Below are positions 23,778 through 35,300 of a stretch of 64,000 nt of DNA, one piece after another; within the stretch, counting starts at the first letter, position 1; each line of letters starts with the position of its first letter. Below the pieces are notes generated by a model, which did no database searches, was not told where the DNA came from, and worked only from the letters and a program-made list of their open reading frames with translations. Both the position numbers and the translations under genes were made by a program. Source of the DNA: Numida meleagris (taxonomy: Eukaryota > Chordata > Aves > Galliformes > Numididae); the NCBI RefSeq assembly GCF_002078875.1, contig NC_034411.1, forward strand, positions 620,001-684,000. Direction: 5' to 3'.

Positions 23778-26464
23778 CAGTTAGCCTCTGCCTTTACAAC
23801 TTGGTGTTTCTGTAAGGGGAACACCAGCAGCTCTGCTTTCAGGACCAGCTGTACTCAAGTCTCTCACTGCCTCCATTTCAGACATTCAGCCCACGTGCAA
23901 GTGGCTCAGACAGCTTGACACGGGCCTGAATTGCACATCATGGACATGACTTCTGTAACCAAGACGAGGAAGGCACCAAAAGACAAGAAACCCAGCCAAA
24001 AAGCAATCAGCCACTACCAGGCTCCCTGCAAATGAACTGCCAAGCAACATGCCTCCGGAGATGGGGAAAACCAAAACAGAGGCGTGTATGTACTACAGTG
24101 AGCAACAAACTTGTATGTAATGTAAGGCACTAAAGACAGAGGGTTTTTATCCACTTTGAGGACCAAACAGTCCTCACCAGGAACTTCAAATTAAGGGCAG
24201 AGGAAGAACTAGGCAGAGAACACTGTGCTTGGTTTTCCTGGGATAAAAATATCAAATATTAGCAGAATACACATCTGGGTGACAAAATTTGACTGGTGCT
24301 GGCAAAAAAATTAGCATCAATAATATGTTTTCATTTGTTGCTACAAGAATCAAAGATAGCCTCTAGGACTTTGGGAGGGATGGGAAGAAGAGCAGCTTCC
24401 AAAGAAACCATAATCTTAAGGGTTTTACCATCCTAAAGAAGGGATGATTAAACCTGGAGGTTAGAGCTTGTCATTAAGCACGATACAACCTATTTGTTGC
24501 AGCTCATTGACTTTACTTCTAAAGGTACTTACAAATGGAGATTTCCACTTGGCTAAGAACAAGCGGCCTGTACAGGCTGCATCCCATTATCTCGAGTCTT
24601 GCCAAAACTAGAACTGCCTTTAGTTCAGGGAGAGCAATTATAATAAAATAGCAGAAATATTCTCAAAACCAAGCAGAAATGTTCACATATTTGAAAATAT
24701 GTTATAAAGCACTGCAAACAGCTGATGCACAAACGATAGCGGGTGCAAATAAACAGCTTAATAGTAGCAGGCAAGAAATAGCCCAATAGAATAACCAATA
24801 GTAAAACATAATGTATGTTTCTTATATGTTTAAAAAGAAATGATGTATTAAAAGATCCACCCTATATGCAGTGCGCACAACCTAAGATCTGCACTTATCA
24901 GATAGTTACGCATTAATATCATGAACAGATCCTCCAAGAAACACACTGTGAGCTAAAATCCCACCACGTGTTGGTATCTTCTTCCCAGTGCTCCCCAAGG
25001 TTGGGAGACTGAGTATTTAATCCGATATATTTTTACTTTTAAAACAATTTCTATTACAGTCTAATCTGTTTAAATGCTGATATACGCTGACCTAAATTGT
25101 TGATTCTTTTTTTTTTTTTCCCTAAAAACTCTGTAGCAGCTTGTTCTGAGAACTAGAGCCTAGGTTTAGATAGCCCAAACCTTCAAACAAAAGACATCTG
25201 ACAGCTATTCTTTGCCCATGGAGGGTTATCAAGTGGAAGAGTAGATTCTTTCTGCAGAGGCAGCATCTGATTCAGGACTCGATGCTTTCTTCAAATAGGT
25301 CATCCCATTAACCACACACATACAACACAGGATCCTTTTCTGTAAAAATACACAATAAGATTCCTACCCATTAAGTCCACTGGAAATCTGCCATATACGC
25401 CATCAAGGCAATATTTTTTCTCTTATTTAGTACCATAAGGATATCCCAGCTGTGGTCACAAGCCACATCATCCTTAATATGATGCCAGTTATACAAATTT
25501 ACCCTGCAAATTTTTATTTCCCAGGAATAAACATGTTGGGCATTACTTCATCTAAACTGTTATTTCACCAAGCTGTATATTTACACAGACATAATTTGCC
25601 AGTCCCTTTGTTAACTCGACAGCATCCAATTATCCCCTGAACTCCTTCACAGAACACTTAATTTCCCACTTTGGCAACTCCTACCCTGTTTCAGCTAACC
25701 TTTCCGTGCAGGCTTTCGCTCCGGTTTGCTAATAGCTCTGGCCTTTAGGAGCTGCAGACCAACCAGCAATACCCACTGAGCCCTTCTGGCTTGGCACTAG
25801 GGCCTTCCTCCCCCCGCACACTCATGCTTTCCTCACCTGGTTTCAGCTACACCCCCACCTTTCCTATCCTAATTGTTCTTCTCCTCTTTGGCTAATGTAT
25901 TCTCATTCAAGCAAGATATGATTGAATCCTATTTGTTGCTGCCTCATGCACTCCATCAACCCATGCATTTTTTCCTTCCAAATTATAGGCTATAGTAACG
26001 TAAACCCTCTAACCACGCATTAACATTCAGTCTATTTTTGTTTTGCATAAATGCTAGCACTGACTTGGCACAACTCCTTCTTCTGCAACAGGGGAGGAAG
26101 GAGAAAGGATGATTCTGCAATTAGTGTTGCCCCAGCTATTCTCCTCCTGAAGATGACTTCAGCTGCAACAAAATCAGGCCAATGCTGAACGCTTTTAAAG
26201 CATCCCCACGTTTTCCTCACTGTCCTCAGAACAGCTGTAACTACATGCAGGCTGATTTCCAAACATCTTAATTGTGTAAACCCTGAGAAAACAAGAAACA
26301 AGTCAGACTGATCGATACTTTGAGAACAAAAATACAAAGCAGCCACCCGGGCTATTACAGGGATCTTTCATCCCTTTGAGACATCATCGGTTTTCATCTT
26401 TAAGTACTAATCCACTTTTAAAAATCCACCTTGAGCTCCTCCAGTCTCTTCTGAAAATGCCTCC
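23778..26464. other. Unique AT-rich non-coding DNA
   Basis: No gene or interspersed repeat was recognised. Open frames are sparse and short; one of 104 codons at 26032-26346 (-) is unrecognised. A small T-run lies at 25107-25119. Confidence 0.6.
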
Positions 26465-26620
26465 CCGACCCCCCCGGTACACGACCCTTGTGAAGTAACG
26501 TGAGCGACCGCCTGGATGTTAAATGCGGCGGTTCCCTCTAGTGGTGACAGGGCCGGGTCTTTGTGGCACACAGCTCATCGGGAGAGGACTGCCGAACTCT
26601 TCCCTGGATGTTAAATGCAA
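26465..26620. promoter_or_regulatory. CpG-rich block with CTCF-like motif (candidate)
   Basis: The block holds about a dozen CpG dinucleotides in 150 bases, against a CpG-poor background. On the minus strand, CCACTAGAGGGAACC (plus coordinates 26530-26544) matches the published CTCF core consensus CCASYAGRKGGCRSY at 14 of 15 positions; the exception is A in place of the C after GGG. The 16-base word CCTGGATGTTAAATGC occurs at 26511-26526 and again at 26603-26618, bracketing the motif. CTCF binding would suggest an insulator or loop anchor, but one motif match is weak evidence. Confidence 0.35.
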
Positions 26621-27020
26621 AACAGAATGCGGGTATTTGCTCTTTCTTTTTTCTTTTCTTTTTTTTTTCCCCCCTACCTTCTTCATCTACCTTCTTTCCT
26701 CTTCTTTACCTCCTGATTTCATTCTCATTTTCCAACATCCACACGTACAGTAACTTTCTCTAACCACGACAGCAGCTTTTACAGATCAGTGCAGTCATTC
26801 AAAAACATTAATGTGTCTGGAAAGTGCATTCATGGCCAAACTGGAATCATTTGGTTTTCGAGTTTGATGCCAGTTTTAGCAAAATATTTTGTCTCAATTA
26901 ATTCAATATTCATTAGTGCAGATTTACTAATTAAAGAGCAGGAGGAACAGACACAAATCTGGCACATCAAGCCATCGCTCCCCTCTAGCTGTGACACCAT
27001 ACAGCACAAACCTAACATCG
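26621..27020. other. Unique DNA with pyrimidine-rich start
   Basis: A C/T-rich stretch (about 26635-26700) is followed by unique sequence up to a CR1 tail. An 86-codon frame at 26789-27049 runs into the CR1 and is not a recognisable protein. Confidence 0.6.
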
Positions 27021-27093
27021 GAGGGGCATTGAAACTAGATGATCTTTGAGGTCCTATTCAACCCAGGCCATTCTATGATTCTATGATTCTATT
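27021..27093 (+). mobile_element. CR1 LINE, terminal 3' fragment, plus strand
   Basis: About 70 bases of CR1 3' end: GAAACTAGATGATCTTTGAG (27031-27050), GTCCTATTCAACCCAGGCC, then the tandem tail ending in TTCTATGATTCTATGATTCTA. It is one of the most heavily truncated copies here. Its intact tandem terminus makes the family and strand unambiguous. Confidence 0.95.
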
Positions 27094-30000
27094 ACCCAGA
27101 CTGCTCTTACCAAGCTCAGCACTGAGGAAAATCAAAGTAGTGCAGTGATAAAGGGGACCCCCAGAGCCAACAGAGTACAGAACCCCACCACTGCAACCAC
27201 GGGAGCTCATGAGCAACAGAGGATGCTCACTGGCGGACCATGGTGGATTCTGGGCAGCCAACAAGGTTCCAAACTGGGCAGATTTCAACACTTTGCTTGG
27301 GTTGGGCTGCAGGTCAACACTGCAGCACTGAGGGCCCCTAATGCATGGTAAAAACCATGCTCAAATGGTATATTAGCAGTAAAAAAGAATACCCAAAACT
27401 GCCTGAGCTTCCCTGAAAATAATTTCAGGTGGCAGTAGCCCATTCCACTCATTAACTACAGCTGATAATTAATTGATTATTTTAAATATAATTAAGTCTT
27501 GGTACCGTGAATTTCGTTCTGTTCTCAGACAGTTTATCTTGTGAAAATCACATTCTCAAAAAGATTCATTCCTATGTGCTTGCGTCTACGTACAGAAATA
27601 TAAAAGGACTATCAGTTGCTATTGCTGTGCTCTGCCATCCTGCAGATAGCTCGGCATTTAAGCAAAGGAGATTTTATTCTACACATTACTGCAGAATGGC
27701 AAGAGGTGGTAAGAGGCAATCACAGACAACACAAAAGAGAGAAAAAGAGAGAGAAATTCCTCTCTGTTCTTTACATTTTTCCATTTTTTCCTTCCAGCCA
27801 AGGAGTTCAAGGAAAATTTGACAGGATTTCTTTTGAGTAATAAAGACCAGAAATGGACAGAGATCAAAATGGAAACTCTCCAGTCACTACTGGTGTGCTC
27901 CCAGAGAAGGGTGCTGCATGGCAGAGGGCACAATGAAAACACAGGAGGGAGCGAGAAGGGCACTGCTGAGACTGACCCTCATCAGCAATACAAGAGATCA
28001 AGTTCAGGCTGCCCATACACCTCAATCATGGCACACCCCAGCACCTGGGGGCTTTTGTTTTGTGAAGTTGCTCATGGTCCTGGGAACCATGTGAGTTTGG
28101 GAGTTTAGAGCCCTGCCAGTTTTCTTTTAGCAGTTTCACTCTTTTGCTGCCAATCCAGGCTGTCAACTGCAAATACGTTGGTTTTCACCTAAAGCTGGCT
28201 GTCAGGACACTGAATGACTTGAGGTCAACAGAACAAATTGTGAGGTTTGGTGCAAAGTTTCACTTTTCTTACTTGGAACTAACTGATAGAAAATCTCAAG
28301 ATGGTGACAGCAGCCACAGGAATGGGCACCAGCTGCTGTACAACCAAAGCTCACTGAGGCAGGAACAAGACTTTGATGGAACCAGTTTCAGTGACCAGTT
28401 TCCAGGTCTTTTGTCTTCTCTAGGACTATTTTCAGTTTATGTAATGATTAGTATTATGTGCTAGTCCTGAAAGTATGCAAATCTTTCTTTTCTCAGTGCT
28501 TCACAGACACCTTTAAACACAGGGCAGAGAAGAAACACAGCCTGGATGTTTATGTTAATTGTGTTAGGGCTCTTCTAGAAAATTTCCCTCTGGTTGGTCC
28601 CCCATGACCACGTGCAGTGGGGAAAACGCTTTACAGTTTTTAATATAGTAGCAATAAGCATTTTAGAGGTAATTTCTTGTGGTAAGCCTTAAAAAAAATG
28701 AAGTTACCTTTCAGGTGAAGTCCATGAGTAAATGTCTTCGATAACCAGGTTTTATGGTGCAAGACAAGAATGTATTATAAATAATGTCCATATCTCTGTC
28801 TATATATTACCGTCCCTGGAAAATGTTACACAAACCTTTTTGCATTCTTCGTACCATCTAGGAACAAGCACAATTTTCCTTTGCCTCCTGTAAAGTAATC
28901 TCACACGGTAGACCTGCTGAATTATGAGCCCAAACAGCCATCAATCACTGTGGAATTCCATGACTCATGGGCTTCAAGGCAGGTAGAATGTTGGAAAGAA
29001 AGAAGAGAATAACGAAGAGGTGACAATGTTACATCGGTAACAGTAAAACAGCTAATGCATATCTTGTTGTAGTTCAACGTCAGCAGATTGGCAGAACCAT
29101 CCTCTTTATAAAATTGCTTCTGTTTAATAATTCTCATTCATTAATGCTAAGTAGCTTGAATTAGTTCCCAGGACCCAGCACAGCATCACTGGCAAAGCAG
29201 CTTCCAATCCTGTGAAAGTGTTCTATCTGCATAAAGCAGCTTAATCAGTATTAATACACTTCTTGTTCACTGAAAGGCAGTAATCACCATAAAGACACTT
29301 GGTATTTATATGGGAACGATGTGTGTAATTCCATCAGAAACACACCGCAGTTCAGTACGCGGGATAACCTAGTTAACAGCTTCCAAAAACTTGTCCCATT
29401 AAAACACAAATCTGTCTTCTAGAGCTTTCTAATGACTCTATCCGTATCTGGTTTGAGATTAGGCAAAGCCTAAGGAGGTACTATTTTTATCATTTAATGA
29501 GTAAAAGCCCCATTTTTTCAGTATGATATTATCCACCAATACAGTGGTTTATCTCAGACAAAACATTAGATTTAAGGAAATTCTCAGGGAAGATCTAATT
29601 TCTGACAGCTAATAGCAGCCACAGAGGTTCCAAGAAAATAGCTGCTTTGTCATAAAAAACTGGGTGCAGCTTTATACTTTATTTTGCCCCAGCAATCCAT
29701 GTTTGGTCAAAAATGCAAGGAGGGATGTATTCAGGAACAGTGCAGCTCACAGCCTGAGTGTGAGAGAGCCACAGCTTCTTTACAGAAAAATTCCCCCGCA
29801 TTTGGGCTTATTTGAGACAGAATTTTGTGAAGGCATGAAACGAAAGCATTTCGAACAGGAGAACTGGAGGGGTAAAAGTTTACACCTCAGTGTCACTCAA
29901 TTCATGTAGGTGTGCAGACATCATCGTGCTGCTCCCTGAGGCAACAGTATCCCCTCCAAAAAGCAAGAGGGGCATCCGGCACCGTGCCAGAACAGGTCTG

Positions 30001-30399
30001 AGAAGATCCACATGGTGCCAGGTTGGCACCTGACCCCAAGCAGGGCCAGGAACTCTGAATAAAAATTAAAAAAAATCTCCAAAAGTCAAGAATTTTTGTT
30101 TAAAACATAGCTACCATCGCCTCTCATTTTTCTGTGACAGTTCAGTGATAAGGGTACCATGATCATTCAAGAAACAAAGGAGTTTGCCACTCCCTTTCCA
30201 GTTCAAGAGCTGTTTTTTCACTCCCAAGGAAAATATCTGAATGGCACCTGCATGAGGAAAGGGAGAATGGGAGATTCAGAGCAGAGAAGTCCACTTCAGC
30301 CGGTAGAACCCAGAGAAGCCATGCACAATACGTGTGAAGGGCAGAGTGTATGTGCATATAACTTGCTAAGGGAGCAATTAGGACATGCTTCTAGGAGAA
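27094..30399. other. Unique non-coding DNA
   Basis: No interspersed repeat or known gene was seen. Frames of 104-106 codons at 27507-27821 and 28144-28464 (+) are open from ATG but carry no domain or signal I recognise. They are not reported as genes. Confidence 0.55.
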
Positions 30400-31163
30400 G
30401 AATCACAGAATCATAGAATGATTTAGGTTAGAAGGGATCTTCAAGATGATCTAGCTCCAGCCCCCTGCCATGGGCAGGGTTGTCACCCACCAGCTCAGGC
30501 TGCCCAAAGCCCCATCCAACCTGGCCTTAAATGTCTCCAGGGATGGGGCACCCACAGCTCCCTGGGCAGCAGTACCAGGTCCTCACTGCCCTCTGAATAA
30601 TTTCTTCCTAACATCTAACCTAAATCTCCTCTCTTTTAGTTTAAAGCCATTCCCCTGTGTCCCATCACTATCAGACCATGTAAAAAGTCAGTCCCCTCCC
30701 TGCTCATAAGCTTCCTTCACGTACTGGAAGGTCACAATGAGGTCTTCCCAGAGCCTTCTCTTTTCCATGCTGAATAAGCCCAACTCCCTCAGCCTTTCTT
30801 CATAGGAGAGGTGCTCCAGCCCCCTGAGCACCTTCACAGCCCTCCTCTGGATCTGCTCCAGCAGCTCAGCATCCTTCTTGTGCTGTAGGCCCCAGGCCTG
30901 GACGCAGTGCTGCAGGTGGGGCCTCACAAGGGTAGAGCAGAGGGGAACAATCCCCTCCCTCTCCCTGCTGCCACCCCTCTGTTGATGCAGCCCAGCACAC
31001 TGCTGGCTCACATCCAGTTTCTCATCCATCAGGACCCCCAAGTCCTTCTCTGCAGGGCTGCTCTCAATGAGTTCTTCTCCCAGTCCGTACTCATTGCTGG
31101 AATTGCCTCAACCCTACCTTGCATTGGCCTTGTTGACCATCATTAGATTCTCATTACAATTTG
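30400..31163 (-). mobile_element. CR1 LINE, 5'-truncated copy, minus strand
   Basis: The reversed CR1 tail (GAATCACAGAATCATAGAATG) begins at 30400. The 3' UTR follows to about 30700 and the ORF2 C-terminus to about 31163. A 117-codon minus frame (30688-31041) reads the conserved tail: LVRPHLQHCVQAWGLQHKKD, LLEQIQRRAVKVLRGLEHLS and LGLFSMEKRRLWEDLIVTFQ. Upstream of that frame the region matching CR1 sequence before the C-terminus (CTTGTTGACCATCATTAGATTCTCAT, 31129-31154) marks the 5' truncation. It differs from the 4.5-, 48.5- and 63-kb copies in its 3' UTR, so it is probably a different CR1 subfamily. Confidence 0.94.
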
Positions 31164-32217
31164 TGTGTCTCCTATGGCAAGCCACCTCTGGCTAAAACAA
31201 ACCAGTCCTTGAAGATGGCACAGAAAAGCCAGTACTCCTGCCACACGACATAGCACACATGGAAGCTCCCGCAGCTTTTGGCACCATTTGGTGCCCCTAG
31301 GCAACCCACAGCACCAGGAAGGAGTAAATGAGCAGGGGGTATGTGGGTGTGGGACAGCACCTGAGCCGATTGTGAACCATCAGCTGTATAGTATAGACAT
31401 TTCTGGGTGCAGAAACGCAAAATCTAGACTGCTACCTGTGCTTCCAAACCACCAGAAAGATAAGAATCTGATTTTGTGTTTTTTTTTTTTTTTTATAATT
31501 ACTCTTATTTTTACAGGCCAGCATTGAATAAAGCATGAGTAGCTTGATAAATGAAAGACCATGGTGCCATGGTTACCAGTGACATTAGATTCCTGACTGA
31601 GCAAACTAGCTGCAGGAATGATTTCTGTATAAACAGAATTACTCAATTATGTTAGCTGGGTGTCTATAAAATGCGATGCAATTGGATTTCACAGATGCAG
31701 GATGCGGTCTGTGTTTGCTCTGTCTGCGTGCAGACTCTTCAATAAATGCTCTTTTGCTCTGCTCAGCGGTCACACTGTTTTCCTACCAGCTTCACCTATT
31801 GCACCAGCTTTGCACTGACTGTCAGGCAACAGATTGACACTGAGCTGGCTGCGATTGTTACTTTATTCTCAACTCCTCTCCGTAAAGATTCAGGAGAAAT
31901 AAAACGTACCAAGAAAAGATTAATTTTCCCTCTCTAATGCAAAATATATATTTACCTTGCATGACATATTGAAGATCAAAGCAGGATTCTGCAAGAGTCT
32001 CACTCCTGTCTCTGAAATAAAGTCATAGCACGATACTGATTGCAGCACATCTGGTTGCACTGTAGGCCAAAAGCGGGGCAAGCTTCCAAGCTAGAGCAGG
32101 TTGCTACCAACTGGTCCACCTGAGCTTGAATACATCTGAGGATGGATATTTCACAGCCCTATTTAGTGCTGAAACATATTTCAATTGTCTTGGTTTGTAG
32201 CATGAAGCAGGACTTAC
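31164..32217. other. Mostly unique DNA containing a possible LTR-like cassette
   Basis: No coding gene was recognised. A T-run of 16 lies at 31479-31494. The stretch 31640-31800 has promoter-like and poly(A)-like signals in LTR-like spacing and is listed separately. Confidence 0.5.
31640..31800 (+). promoter_or_regulatory. LTR-like TATA / poly(A) signal pair (tentative)
   Basis: A TATAAAA box at 31665-31671 is followed 76 bases later by AATAAA at 31741-31746 and then a T/G/C-rich stretch (CTCTTTTGCTCTGCTC, 31750-31765). A TATA box and a poly(A) signal separated by a short transcribed 'R'-sized interval is typical of retroviral LTRs. I could not find terminal TG...CA inverted ends, target-site duplications or adjoining retroviral genes. 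It could be a solo LTR of an avian ERV or a chance combination of two AT-rich motifs. Confidence 0.25.
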
Positions 32218-32304
32218 CGGCATTAGGACAAGAGGTAATGTGCTGGGGTTAGATTTGGTGATCTTAGTGGTCTCTCCCAACCTTAATGATTCTACGATTC
32301 TATC
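32218..32304 (+). mobile_element. CR1 LINE, 3' fragment with internal deletion, plus strand
   Basis: The right half (about 32248-32304) is a standard CR1 terminus: GGTGATCTTAGTGGTCTCTC, CCAACCTTAATGATTCTACG, ATTCTATC. The left part (TTAGGACAAGAGGTAATG, 32223-32240) resembles the CR1 3' UTR segment seen at about 3544 in another copy (ATAGGACACGGGGGAATGG), which there lies some 200 bases before the terminus. The simplest reading is one CR1 insertion with an internal deletion of about 200 bases. The right part is certain; the left is probable. Confidence 0.85.
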
Positions 32305-35300
32305 TTGCTTTGTCTGTAATTCCACAACTGCAAAGCAGCAACATTATCATCATCCTTCTCATAGTGGTTAGAAATCTGCTGGTAGGTAGCACGGTGATTG
32401 CCAGTAGCTTCTACTTATAAGATACAAATTCAAGACTGAGAACAGCAAGTTTAGATGTAAGCATATGAAAGCTGACAGTTTTTTCCAGGGGAAGGAGTCA
32501 TATTCCTACATCTCCCAGATGGGCACCATGTGCAGCTGCTGAGTGCAGAGATGGGAAGTCAGTTTGGATGTTAGGGAGTTTGCACCAATGACATGAACCC
32601 AGAAATGAGAATCCCAGAGACTGAACTCTTTCTTCCTGTGTGACAGAGACTGCTTTCACTGAACAAAGCAGCAGTTACACAGTAATGGTCAAGAGATGAA
32701 GCTGCTGTGGGTGTTTGATGACCCAGCTACAACACAAAATCCAAAGGGCAGGCAAGATCCTGCTGCAACCTGAGCGCTTGTCCTTGTCTGGGATGCATGG
32801 TGATATGCAGTCATGGTAACTTCAACATTACAATGCCATAAAGCATTGATTTAAGGCATGAATGCTGCTGAGATCATTGTAACTTCCAACCCCAAGACAA
32901 AGCACTGAGGTCTAGCTCTGAATCCCAGCCAAGATCCCTACGGGACGAGCTGTGCCCTTGGGAAATACTGTCCTGATCTGGAGACACTCTGCTGCTGCGT
33001 GCTGGGGTGCAATGAGATGCTCACACCTGGGAGCATCCACGGATGCCCAGTGCTGCATCCTCAGGAAATGCCCAGCACAAAGTTACACTGGAGAGAGCAG
33101 AAGGAGCATTTGGCAGATTTGTCCAATTTGTATCATGAGCAAAACGACTGTATATCACACCCAAATGGCAGCACTGCTGCAAGTCCTTACGATGGTTGCT
33201 GTTATCTAGTACACGGTAGTGACATGGATTTTATATTCATAAAATAAGTGAAAAAATGGGCTTTGATCCCTTCTACATGCCAACATGGCATTGCAAATTA
33301 AAGGAGCTACAGCCATCAACAGCTTGTCAGCAGCACAGTCAGGCAGATGACTTCTCCTGGGCTGCGTGAGCACTTTGCTGTCGTGTTTTTTGCTAGCATG
33401 CTGAAAAGGAAAGACAGTTCCTGTTTTACAGCTATGTCTTCCCTGGTACACTGACAGAAGTCCAGAAGGCTTAACCTTCACTGGGGGGCACTGAACCTTT
33501 ACCAGGAGGACACTGCGGGGGTAGGAGTGTGGAAACAGCATTTAACTTCAGGGTGAAAAAAACCCCACAAAACTGTGATGATAGATTGCAAGAGCTTTCT
33601 TCCTTCTGAGTTTCTGCCTTAGGAAAGTAATCCCTGATGGTCTGAGACTAATCCAAATGGAGGCTAATCCAAATATAGCTGATAAGCATCATTTGATAGG
33701 TTTTTATAAATAGTGCTTTCTCACATCTCAATTCACATCTCTATGATCCTTATCCCTTAAAAGCCTTTGATCGATGCTATGAAAGGAAGCCTCTGGAATC
33801 CTCATCTTCTCCTACACTACTTTCCATTGCTTTATGGCCAGATAGCCATTGTGGATACCACTTCCTTGAGCTACAGAGCCTGCTCACAGCTTCTTGGAAC
33901 AGCTATGTCAGGGTATCCCTCCCCTGCTGCCGATACACAGGATTTATGAGTACTTCAGTGATCCCTGACCTGAATTCTTTTGAGAAAAAAAAAAAAGAAA
34001 AACACCTAAGCATGTACACACACAAGAGCATAAGCTAAATGGGGCTCACAGGCTTAAATGCAGCCCTGGATTTAGTCCATGATTGACAAAAATGCTGTGG
34101 TAGGACTATTATACAAGAGCATATATAGAAAGGTGAGAAGAGATCATTTCGTAATATTAGTTTAGTAAACAATGTTTTTGGAACTTGGTTTAAAGATGAT
34201 TTCTAGTGTCTAGTTCAAGACCTCTACCACGCTGGGTTATACTGGGCAGCATCATACTGCATCAAAATACCCCCGTGAGGTGGATTTTTTCTCAGTGGTC
34301 TAGCTGGGATCTCAAACCTGCAGGCCACCTCTGTCCGGGATGCAGAGGTGCTCCAGTTGGCCAAAGCTGTGCAAGGCCCCACTGCGTTGGGCCGCTCTGT
34401 GGTACCCACCCTGCAGCTCTCAGTTCCTACAAAGGACTCGTCTCCATCTTCTCTCTCTCCTGCCTTGGTTTCCTGGTTGAGGCCTGGTTAGTGCAGCGGC
34501 CTTAAATATCCATCCATACTCTTGCAGAACAGAAACAAGCAGGCCCTCTCCTTTTCACAATAGAGGTGGCTCTTTCAAAATAACAGCTTTATTGCTGCCT
34601 GACTTTTCTCTGTCTGCCTGTCCGCACAGCACCAGGCTGCTATTTGCCTGGGAGGGGCTGCACATCTCTCTGTTCACTGCTGGCGAGGCACCGGCATCTC
34701 CTTCAGCCCATTTGCAAGAGCGAGGCTGTGAAAGCAAGGGAAGCAATCGTTCCCTTCATGCTTTGATCAGTCATTTACAAGCCATTTCCACTCCCTCGAA
34801 GAGTAAATAGGTGGATTAGAGATAGAAAAAAAAATAGAAGTATGAAAAAAGGCAAAACAAAAGAATAACAATGGCACAAATAATCTAATTTCACCTGCCA
34901 GTAATTATTTTTGCTTTTAATCCTTCACTGGCTGAGAAAGGACTAATAGAATTCACCCCTTGGGCTCAGTCTTCCCAAATACAAGGCTGACCAAAGTATG
35001 ACACAGAGTGACTATTTGCATGGTCAGCACACACACAGCGGTAGGAGACCCTTCTGTATTCTTACTGTTACCAACATTAATACTCAACTACAGCAGGCAG
35101 TAAAAGCAATCATTCCAAATCCTTCAGAGCATAGACAGCAAGAGCTAGAAGGGTATGTGCCTGCCCTGCAGCCCCAAAATCAGAGAGCTGAATTTTCAGT
35201 AGGTCTTGGTAACCTCACTAGTGGCTGCTGAATCAAACCACAGCACAGAGTGCTGACCAGCCCATGGCACCTTCCTGTTAAGAAACAGAAAGGAGCAAGG

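Noticed and set aside
23728..23790. Polypyrimidine tract followed by CAG, like a 3' splice site
   Set aside because: The downstream sequence shows no exon-like reading, and poly(T) runs are frequent in this window.
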